Source of the DNA: Lycorma delicatula | Lineage: Eukaryota; Arthropoda; Insecta; Hemiptera; Fulgoridae | Direction: 5' to 3' | DNA: 64,000 bases | Assembly (NCBI RefSeq): GCF_047948215.1 | Contig: NC_134465.1 | Span: forward strand, 37,796,153-37,860,152 | Part shown: in pieces, positions 49,601-61,600 of the stretch | How the letters are laid out: each line of letters starts with the position of its first letter | Numbering within the stretch: position 1 is the first letter of the stretch | Program-made: the position numbers and the translations under genes | The notes under the pieces: model-generated | Databases searched by the model: none | What the model saw: the letters and a program-made list of their open reading frames with translations, nothing else | What the model was told of the DNA's origin: nothing

Positions 49601-52600
49601 TCAAATAAAAATTTAGTTTTTAAAAATGAAATAAAATTTAATACACTGCATAAAACTACTGCATTTTGTTAAGAATTTTTATTCTGATTAGACACAAATC
49701 TTCATGAAATCACTATGATAATCATCACATTCCACTGCTGCACTCTACAATAACTGTTTAATAAAACTCTAAAAATTTTAATATAGACAATCAACTAAAA
49801 ATGTATTATTATTAAAAGTTTTGAATGAAAATCCAATAACATTTGGATCTACTTTTATCTCCAAGCATTATTTGGACTGTACTCTATATTTTAGAATGAA
49901 TACTCTGTATTTGGACTGGCATTTCAGCCATTAGGATTGTTGTGCAACCACTTACAGGAAACAAGTCTTCTATTTAGTCCATAGTTATTATATTACACCG
50001 CATCAAGGATGTATTCTCACTAACATTCTCTCATGGACTTTGCAAAATCAGATCTAAACCCTAAAGAATGACAATGGAAAAGAAAGAAACAAAGATACAG
50101 AAAAGAGTAGGCAATATAAAAAATTGTTTAACCACACAGTATCAACAAGTGAGACAACCTCATATTAACAAAAGCTAAAGGCTTTTTCCATGCAGTGAGT
50201 ACCCAACCCACCCGCAATTCTTGGGTAAGTAGGGACATCTTTTCCTGGTATGGGAGTAGCCATGTCATTAATGGGTGATTATGCAGCGACCAGATTAAGT
50301 ATATGCTGATCCTTTTTTTTAATCATCAAATTTTACTATTAACTGATTATAGAAGTGAGAAATTAATTACGTGAAACTGCCTCCTTGGAATTCATTAAGC
50401 TGAAGTTTACCCAATCGTGCTTTTTCAGCAAGCTTCTGTATCTCAAGAGATATTTCATCGATTGATTTTTTATCTGCTGACTTAACTATTGGAGTAATTA
50501 ATCCATTCGGTGTAGCAACTGCAATCGATATATCAATAGTTGATGAAGGTTTTATCTACAACAAGAGAGATTATAAAATAATAAAAAGACAGAAAAGAAA
50601 TTAATTAAAAACAGGTTTTTAACAGTAAATCTAGCAGTTGAGATATAAAAATACACAAATTACAACGCTTATGCCAAATGAAACATAACAAATTTTTATT
50701 TAATCATTCTTTAAAAAAATCTTATACCAAAGTAAAAACTGCACATCACTCATTATAATTATTTGAATACAGCTTACCTTTATTACAGCACATAATGGAT
50801 GACTAGGAAATTAATACAACTGAACTGGGGCCAAAAAAGTTGCAAAATTCTTGAATTAATTATGCAAATGTAAGAACCAAATTTCATGGACATCAAGTAT
50901 GTGTGCCATTAGAGTGAAATATTCAGAAATGGCTGATCACCCATATCTGACAAGCCATAATGTATCTTCTGCCAGAAAATATGTATAACCATCAATAATA
51001 AGTAATAATGTTTCATGCATATATCCTTCATGTTTACTTTTTAGACTGTGAAACTACTCCTGATACAACTGCTCTTAAAAATTAAGCACTTAGGCAGATT
51101 TTTATAAAGAATCATTCTGTCATGAAGACAAACACCTGATCATCGCAGAAATCATTACTTTTTTTCTGAAAGCATTCCGGTGAAAAACCATGACATGTCT
51201 AATTCACAGTTCTACCTTGCCTTCTGACTTAAAATCATTCAGAAAATTAAGAACCACCTCAGAGGGATATGTTTTACTGATGATGATTTGAACAAAGTAG
51301 AAATAGTCTAGGGAAAATCAAATTGAAAACTTTTACAGAGAAGCAACAATAAACTTGTTTACTACTAGGGCAAATGATTATCCAACTTCATTATTTAAGT
51401 GGAGAAAAATGAAGTATGTAGATTTTATTTTTCCACTGATTTTTATTTCAAATTAAATACATAATTAAACTGAGATTTAATGTTACACAAAAAATATTTA
51501 GAATATTTTATTATATATTTAAATACTAACCGTAATGTTGTAGTTTATTATAATCATTTTAATTATAAGCGCTATTCTCCAAAAAAAGGAAAGAAAAGCA
51601 CACAAGATTTTGACTAAATAATTTATCCACATTTTACAATATTCTGTACAAAGTTGCACACCAGTGTTTTCCTTTTTTCATGTCCAAATACTACAAGGGA
51701 TGGCTGAAATGTAATACGACAGTGCAATGTAACAAGAGAACATAATTTCACACCAAGTGACAGGTTCTGCCATCTTGTAGTTTCATTCCCCCTATTACTA
51801 ACATTTCAAAACTTGTTGATCCACACACTCACTCTCATTATCTGTCAATTTCATTGTTATGGATTTGTATACAGCTGCTATGTCAATGCATCAAAAACAA
51901 CATGCAGTAATTTCATTTTTAACATAAAATGAAGTCAAAAAGAGATTTTTGGAAAGAGTGAAGATGGAACTTCATTTTAGTGTACTCAAAATTCATTTTG
52001 TTGCATAACCAAATCTTGTAATGTTTACTGAAGTTACATTTACAAATTGTTGTTTTTTCAAATTTTGGGCCCAAAATAAATAATAAAGGGCTAGGGTAAG
52101 AAGCCTGCTATTTACCTTTTAACTCTTAGGTACTAGCAGTACTTATAAAAAAAATTGGACTGTTCAGTGTCCTTCATTAAAAAAAATGGCCACCAAATCA
52201 TAAGATTTTGAAAATGTTTTTTTAGGGGGTCCAAAAACCACATGTGGGACAGGTGGCAAAAATCTGAAATGTTTAGAGCAGTACTTTTTATGTACTTTAA
52301 AATCATATAAAATTTATTTTGTTACTCAAAGGGGTTGACGAATTGAATAATGAAGTCAACAAAACCATTAAAAACACTGTTCCTATTAACTATAAACAAC
52401 GAATCCAAAAATACTAATGCTATGTATTTTTTCAGATTATAGAAATTAGAATTTTTTAAACTCATTAGAATTAATAAATTGATAATTAATAAATAGTTAA
52501 TTACAAAATTATAAATAGTCAATTACAGAATGATAAATAATAATTACAAACTGATAAACAATTCAAATACATTAACACAAGCTGTTTAATTTACTTTTAC

Positions 52601-55600
52601 CCTATTTTACTCCTGCTAATGGATGTTATGAATAAATCTTGCACTTTTTGGTAACAAAGTTAACTAACGTAACTTGTGTTCCTGCCATTTTGTTATTCAG
52701 TAGAATTGATAAATCCTCATTCATCTTTGGTGTAATGTTGTGTCCTCTTCCAGTAGTTGATAGAAAAAGCTCTCAAGGTGTGAGAGCTTTTATCCCTCAA
52801 TGATTTCTTGAATGAAGTACCAGGACCCTGCGGATGGAAAAAGTGTATTCGATATTCCTCTTAAATTTCATGTATGTTGATGTCAATGAGTTTGCCTAAC
52901 CACCACTTGCCATCGTATACGCAGCAGACATGATTTTTACATTTTGGTTTTGGTAAACCTATAAAGCAATCTGAGACACTAATTTCCTTATGAAAAAAAA
53001 ATAACATAAATGTTTCTGATTCAGAGGTCACCTGGACTTTCAGAATACATTTCTGACTTATTGGAACATTACTGTGAGAGGTTCTTGTTTCTGGGACTGT
53101 TGTGATTACCCGATAATGAGAACTGAGGTATTCTTCAGTCTCTCGAACATCTTTATTAGAGCAAAAAACAAATGTTATATTTTTAATATTGTCTGTAATA
53201 AATGCACATTTCAGAAGGTCTAACAATTTAATTATTGATTGTCTTTTGAAGGCTTGCTTTAGTCATAGTCCTTTTTACACATTTCCACCAATACCATCAC
53301 ATGGTCCTTTTTCATGGTATGAGGCAAAAAAATGCCATTCAGCTGCAATTTTAAAATTGAGTAGATTTGACTTGGTAATTTTCCTTCTTTTTTAAAATAT
53401 ATGAGGAATGGATGTACTGTGGCATAAGATTATTACCAGTGATATGACTCGACTTCATCCTGTATCACAAAAGGAAAATTGTTTAGAGAAGTCTTTTGAA
53501 TTAAAATACATTCATCCTCCAAGAGGTTTTCCTTCTTAATGTTGGGGAAATTAGCTTGTTTCTTTGCAACAAAATGATGCCTATTTAAATTATTTAAATT
53601 TTCAATAAGTATTCTTAAAATGGAAGAATATGAGTAGTTAGTTCACATCGGTCAACAGAAACCCACTGTTTGAAGATAATTTCAGAATCAAAATCATCCC
53701 ATCTCTCTTGCAGTAATCTGAGCACTTCATTAGTGCCTGGACATTTTTCACACTGTGACAGCATGCACGTTTCATTTTCTATATCACATACCATGGTTGA
53801 AAGGAGAATTTTATAATCAAATTTAGAGTTAACATCAATTTTAAACATTTTGGTGGGTGACACACAAAAACAGAGTGAGTACCTGACCCACCATCTGGAA
53901 CACAAAATTTAGGTCTTAAATCAGCAAATTTTGAAAAACCAATTTTTAAATTATGTTTTTCTTTGAAGGCCTTTAAGTTACATAAGGTAAGCCTTTTTTG
54001 AACATTAATTTTCTTACCGTCAGCTTGTCTTTTAGAGACACAATTCTTCTTGTCTGGCATCATTTGGCTGTGCTCATCATTCTGGTAAAAATCTTGGACA
54101 CATTTAATAACATTTTTAGCAATTATATGACTGCATTTTTTTTTTTACCATTTGTGGCAAAATTCCACTAGTTTTAACAAACTGTTTGGATTGATGGGCT
54201 AAATACTGACTAACAGTAATTTCATTTTGAATTTTTTGAATAAACGTAAATGTTAATTTTTTCCTGGGTTGACATAACTGTTTTCATTTTTATCCTTTAA
54301 TTTAATATTTAATTCTTCATATTCCCTACCTAAATCAGCATAATTTTGTGGTACTAAACTGGTTTCTTCAGTAGAAATATTTAAATCAAAGGAATCGTTT
54401 AATTTACTAGTAACTGATTAGGCTGTTTTTGTAACTTTATTTTTTTAAATTGGTTCCTTTGTGCTGCTCGATAATTTTTCAGCCGCATAAAAGAGAAGTT
54501 CACTACTAATAAAATTACTTTATAAATGTACATTACCTAACCACAGTATTAACACTAGCAACAATACAACACATCACACTGAAACCAAAACAGTAACTGA
54601 GTCTTCTACAAAGTTTACATTTAGGATTATGTAAACATTCATGTCCATGCATGTCTATTTACTTTCATGTTTATACATTAGCTTGTGTGTGCGAGTCATA
54701 CTTTAAGTAACAAACTATCTATAACATAAGCTATCTCATCATAAACATATCAAAATATTTGGTATAGTAGGCCTACATCATTATCTGAAAAAATACGTGC
54801 TGTGAATTTTTTCGATACATTGTTCACGGTTACAAGGAACAATGCTTTTAGTGGTTTTTATGGCTTCATTACTCATCAACCCATTTGATTAACAAAGTAA
54901 ATTTTATATGGTTTTAAAGTACATAAAAAGTAATTACCACTGTAAACATTTCAGATTTTTGCCACCTGTTCCACATGTGGTTTTTGGGTCCCAAAAATGA
55001 AACATTTTCAAAATCTTATGATTTGATGGCCATTTATTTTAATTAAGGGCAATCGATAACTGTCCAATTTTTTTTTATAAATACTATTAGTACCTAAGAG
55101 TTAATAGGTAAAAAAACAAGCTACTACCCTTCATTATTTATTTTGGGCCCAAAACTTGAAAAAACAACAATTTGTAAACATAACTTCAGTAAACATTACA
55201 AGATTTGGTTATGTAACAAAATTAATTTTGAGTACACTAAGATGAAGTTCTATCTTTACTCTATTCAAAAAGCTCTTTCTGACTTTCTGTATGATGTAAA
55301 ATAAGAATGTTACAGCTAATGGAAAAAGTGTCAAAAATGGCTGTTTTTACCTGTGGCGAGTTAGAAAATAGTCTATTACTCAGGAAAAAATTTTTTAAAA
55401 ATATAAAAAAATATTTTTTGGCCACTACAAGGTGATCCACCTTGTTATATATGCCAAATATCATCAAAATCAAAAGTACTGATGCAATAAAATTTTTGAA
55501 AATTTGTTGAATTAAAATGGAATAACCCTAACAATCTTAGGGGAAATGTGTATGTTGTGTTTGATAACACACAAATTTGAACCTATTTCAAACCTTCCAT

Positions 55601-58600
55601 ATTGCCAGATTTAGCACTGTGCGATTTCACTTTTTCCATAAAGTGGGATGATATTAAAGGCTTTTATTTCACCACCAATATTCTTCATTGATGGAATGAG
55701 AAAACCGGTTCACTGTTGAGAGAAACATATAAATGCAGATGGTGACTATATGGAAATATAAACAGTTTTTGTAGCAGATAAATTGTATTTCCGTGCCATA
55801 TATGATTCATTTGTGAGTTATAAATGACTGCATTATATTTCCCACCCCTCCTCATAACCTCCTTGATGCTTAGTTAAATCAAACTTTCTCTAATTTTCTT
55901 TCCATCTTGTTCTTCCTTCCAGATCACTTGTTTTAGCTTTGCTGATAATAAATTAATCTATTGACCTTTTCAACTTCTTCCACCTGTATTAGGCTACTTC
56001 TTATTTGTTTAATTATCTGTTTGAATCTTTATAACACACTATATCCGATTTTCTCCCTTCTCATTAACCCTATCACACTTCTATTAAATTTCATTTCAGC
56101 AACCTGAATAATGTTGCTTATTTAGGAAAACAGTTGTATATATGTGTTAAGTTTACATATACCTATGTGTGCAAGTTTTAAAAATTTTTTACTCAAATTT
56201 GCATTCTAAGTGCAGCAATTTTATATGCCAAAATGCATTTCAAAAAATATAATTCAACACTGCTTACGTAGCTGTAAACTTTCATTGGCTTAAAATATCC
56301 ATCTATAAAAGATTACATTAAATTAAAAAAAAAAAATAACTTATAGCAAAATTTAAAAAAAACATGAACATTTTAAATGGAAAAAGAGAAAGATAAAAAA
56401 ATTTTCAAATAATGCCTGACAGCACATTTATGTATACTACACAAAGCAATACAAAGCTTATACAATGTAAAACATTATTACCTGTTGACAGCTAACTATT
56501 TCTCGTAATCATTAAACTAATCACAGCGTGAGAAATTTCTCATACAATTAAAAGTTTACACGATATAATATTTATAAATACCACAAATTTCAAAAAAATA
56601 TTCTTATTCTTATTACCATTATAATATCTTATGTAAATAAGAGCATTAAAATTATAATTCACACAAATCAGAAGAAAATTTTATGAATACATCAACCTAT
56701 TCTCATTTTTGGTCATACTAGATTTAATTTTAAAATCCTGACAATTTACACAAAATGTATGAGGTGTGTTTTTAATAAAATAAGGACGTTTTGAATTTGC
56801 CACCTTTTATATGATGAAACAGATGGCGGTTACATAGCTCAGTTATTTCAAATCAGCTGTTAGTAAAAATAGTTCAGTCATTTTGTAGGTGTTTATATTC
56901 ATCTGTTTATAATGAGTGCTACAGTTCATAATACCGTCAAGTATGAAGTAACACAAGTAATTGATTTTTTGATGGCAAAATTCAATTTTGTGGCTGAAAT
57001 TCACAGGAAAATTTATGATTTTTATAGGCCAAATATTATGAGTGACATCATTTATTTTGAGAAGGGTGAATAAACATATTCATGATGAATGACGTAGTGG
57101 CCAGCTATCGGTGATAACAGATTGATTGCAAAAGTTGTCAAAAAAATTTGAGAAAACCATGTCACAGTTTAATAGTAATAAATAACACTCAACTTATTTG
57201 AGAAATATCAACTTACTGCAATAATTTAAATACTTGCATAAAGAATATATGTAAAAACAAAAGATGAACTACACTGTAATAAAAATTAGACATTTTTGAA
57301 AATTACAATTGCAGCAATAAAAAGATTTACAATTTTTCCTTATCCTTCACATTCAAAGGAATGAAAGTTACCTGTAGATTTCTGAGCTCCCATCCCATTA
57401 ATACTATAATATTAACATATTACTGGAAATATTCTTTTTTAATTTAATGTGCGAGTTTGAGTAATTTTTAGTTAAATATTATATCATTAATTTTCCATTA
57501 CTTTAAATTTAGACATTGCAATATTAACAGTTATTTGTAAGAATATTGCCAATGATTTGCTAATATTGTAGAAATATTCGGAGGGGCTCATAAATCTATA
57601 GCTTCAGATAACTCTCATTTCTTGAGTATGAAGTATTAGGAAAATTTGTGAATGTTTTTATTATTACAAGGCAACTTTAAAAAAATCTAAATTTTTATTT
57701 TAATGTAAATCATCTATTTATTTTTTTTACACACAATTTTTTTGCAGATATTAAAATTACTGCAATAGGTTGATATTTTTCAATCATTTGAGAGATATTT
57801 AATATTATTTTTTTAAATTATCTAGGAGTCAGGTTAAGTCATTAAATCAAATTATATTTAAAATTATTTCAATCTTATACCGTAATTGTACTTTTTACAG
57901 ATTCACTTGTGACAGGACTTTTATAACATGAAATAAATACTCTGTATACTGATCAATGTTAAATGTTTTACGTAGTATTCAAATTAAGAATTAAAAATTT
58001 CTGGAAAAAACAGCAAAATGATTTTAGTATGCTTACCTGATCTTGAGCATAGAGTACATTAATAAAAGGACATTGTTTGAGTGCGCTGGCAACAGCTTTC
58101 ACTACAAAATCATTAACTGATACTTTAACACCCAAATTTTGTAATTGTTTCCTAGCACTTAATAAACCATCAATTTGAGCTTCCAGAGTACTGTATGCAT
58201 GTGGTATCTCGGTCTATAAACAAAAAATAAAATAACAAAGTCTAAGGCCATCATATAAACTGAGAAATTTAGTTATATAAACAAATAATTTTTGAAAAAA
58301 TCTGTCTCATCCCTTTCCTAAAATTACTTTCAACAAAGTATTTAAGCAATCAATTTGGTTTTTTCTCTAAATTAGGTACTCTCAAGGTGGGATCACTTTT
58401 TCCATTAATCAGTGGACTTGGGAATAACAGAATCACAACTGTAAGTGCTCTAAAAATTATCTTTTCAACCTGTGACTTTTTTCTCAGTTTTCCTAACTGG
58501 GAAGTTATTGTGTGAAATTTCAAACCTTATATATATATATACATTTTTTTTTGTTGAAAATTCAAATAATTAATCAAAATATTGACCACTGTGCTAATTA

Positions 58601-61600
58601 AATTAAAAAATTATAACATGACACAGTAACAGAAATCCTAAAAAAAAAAAAAAATAATACCAGTAGTTGACTAACGCAGGATTCTGCATCATCACTTGTT
58701 ACAAAATTTTACAATTACATCAAACAAATAACAAAAGATAAATAAGACTTAAAAATTTGGAAAACAAACACAATAACACAACCATAAAATTTGTAGTAAC
58801 AACTCCATCCATTGCTATTAATAGAATCATGTAAATTTTAAATGATACACATCTATGTTCATTATCATAACTAAATGTTATCATATAACATGTAACCATA
58901 ACATTTTATCATATCATGTAATCATAACTATATGTTTGTAACTGTTACCAACTGCTACAACCCACTATCTCTTTAATTAAAACATCATCTTCAAATATAA
59001 TCTGATGGTTCATCATTTCATACTTATGTTTAAATTTATAAATATATTATTTTTCAATTATATTAATATTTTTATTGTTATTTCATATTTTCATAATTAT
59101 TTTTACAATAAGTAATACTATGCTTACACTGCTTCAGAAGGTTGGTCACAATATACATCTCTTTCTGTTTCTGTAAGCATTATAATGTTCCATAAACCTT
59201 TTTTTAAAGATCTGTTAGTTTTACCGATATATTATCTCTAAAGTAAAGACCGTTACATTGTAAAAAGAATTATTCTGAAAACTTTATCAATATTTTTTTA
59301 AATTTCTCTTAAACTACATGCCTTACACTACTTCTCTATATAATCGCCACATGAATTAAGACATTCATCATAGTGACACACCAGCTTCAATATACTCTTG
59401 TCGTATTCTTTTGCCGCTAGTCCATTTAGCCACTGATTAACAGCATTTTTAAGTTCATTGACACCTGCAAATTGCTTACCACTCAAAAATTCTTTCAATT
59501 TCCCAAACAAATGGTAATCAGAAAGAGCTAAGTCTGGAGTATATGGTGGGTGATCATAAATTTTCTATATAAATGTTATCAGTAAATCACGTGTCAGACC
59601 CGCAACATGTGGACATGCATAATCGTGCAGCAGGATGATGCTGTCAGTTAGCTACCCACGTTGCCAATTTTGAATGGCATGTTGTAACTTATGTAGAGTT
59701 TTGCAGTAGGCTTCTGCATTTATAGTCATTCTACATGGCATGAAATCAATCATCAGTATGTCAAACTGATCCCAAAATACTGTGGCCATCAGTTTGCGAC
59801 CAAATGGCTGTGGCTTGACTTTTGTCGATTTGGTTGGTAATTGAGAATGATACCATTCACTTGACTACCATTTTCTCTCTGGCGTGTAATATGAAATCCA
59901 CATTTCATTGCTGAAATGTGGAAACAACTGAATTAAGGAACTTATCACCTTTTTCTGTGTAGAACATAAAAAATTCCATAGCAGATCCCATCGGATTTTT
60001 TAGTGACGTTCCGTTAAGACATGCAGGACCCAATGTGCACAAATCTTTCTGAAGCCAAAATGGTCATGAACAATGTGACCAATAACAGCTCTTGGAACAT
60101 CAGGAAAAACAACAGCCAGGTCAGAAATCGTTGAGGGATGATATTTTCTGATTTCATCAATGACGCATTTCAACCTCGATGATTATCAAGAGCCACCTCG
60201 AACTTTCTTCATCATGCACGGTTATTTTGTTATTTCTAAACCTTTCATACCATTTTCGAACGTTTCTTTCATTCATTATATTATCATCGTACACAGAAAT
60301 CAACTGCCAATGAATTTCAGCCAGCTTAATGTTTTGGTGATTTATAAAAGTATAACTCCATGCATTTCACAGTCGGTGGCAACATTGATTTTCCTATTCA
60401 TAAACATATAATTAAAGATACAACGTGACAACTTACAGACAACAATGCAGTGTGTACATAACTAGCATGGTCATGAATGACACAGGTTCACCAACCTTAA
60501 GGAAAGAAATTTCCCACTGGTCTTTACTTAGAGATATCCTTTATAAATTTTATGTATTTCCCTTAAGTCCTCTCCAACATCTTTATTATTGTTATTCCTT
60601 AAATATCTTAAAATATAGTTATTTGGTTAAAATGCTTTTTTACATTTATTTTTGTCATGTACATTAGTAATTTTTTCTATTATTTATTTGTATAATTGTA
60701 TTCTAAGAAAAATCTATTATAATCTTTGTATTATTTTTGTGTAATTTTGTAAAACTATCATGGTACTTATACTCTGTTTTTTACAGACTTTTTCTACAAA
60801 TTTATCATCAAAACCATTAAATACTGCTATTTGTCTTATTTCATCTATTTCTTTTTTGAGTTTATTTTCATTAGTTTTTTTTTTATAAACCAGTAAAACG
60901 ATACTTTGTAAATTTACTTGGATTATAAACACTTTTAACATTTCAAATAACAATATTTTGCTATTTCACTCAAAAAGTGATTATAAAAAAAAATTAGAGC
61001 TATATATTATAGCAACTTAATTTGATTTTTTTATACAACAAAAGGCACAATAACCTTTACCAACTGACAAACATTTGCTTTAATAAATAAATATTTGACT
61101 TGTTGAAACAATGATGACTGTTTAAAAAACAGTCATCATAGTATTAAAACTGGTTTAACCAATCTGAAAAATAACAAGAATCATCATCTAATGATCTGTG
61201 AAAAGTCATTTTTCTTGTTCTAATCATCTTGGCAGGAACTTGCAGATAAGTGTAACATTTCAATTAGTTTATGCCATATTCTATAAAAAAAAAGGCATCA
61301 AATCACGTCAAAGTCCTGTTTGAGAACAAAGAATCAAAAAGATAATTACATTGTGGTCAGGTGCTGTTAAAACATGTCAGTAATAAAAAACTGAAAGATA
61401 AAAGAAAACATGTCAAATTTATACAAATGTACAGGTCGTTTTGACAACTATTTTTAAAGCAGAAGTATGAATTCATCCACTACAAATTTTTGTCTAAAGG
61501 ACAGAAATTTCACTTTTTTAATAATTGTCAACACAATTCTGGAACACCAAATTTAACCACAACATTTTTATTTTGCAAATTTTGATCTTTATCCACATTT

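Larger units (their letters stand above)
51691..55854 (+). mobile_element. mariner remnant split by another element
   Basis: The left end has GGGATGGCTGAAATGTAAT (51698-51716) and the right end, in reverse complement, GGGGTGGGAAATATAAT (from about 55849), forming imperfect terminal inverted repeats. Next to the left end is a mariner N terminus ([20 protein letters not shown], from about 51860). Next to the right end is a mariner C terminus with [11 protein letters not shown] (third catalytic Asp block) and [11 protein letters not shown] (about 55600-55680). The catalytic middle is gone and is replaced by the long-inverted-repeat element. The mariner piece is dead. Confidence 0.7.

Noticed and set aside
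52861..53226. Minus-strand 121-codon frame as an independent host gene
   Set aside because: It lies between the long inverted repeats and continues the reading of the element's protein from neighbouring frames, so it is part of the transposon relic.
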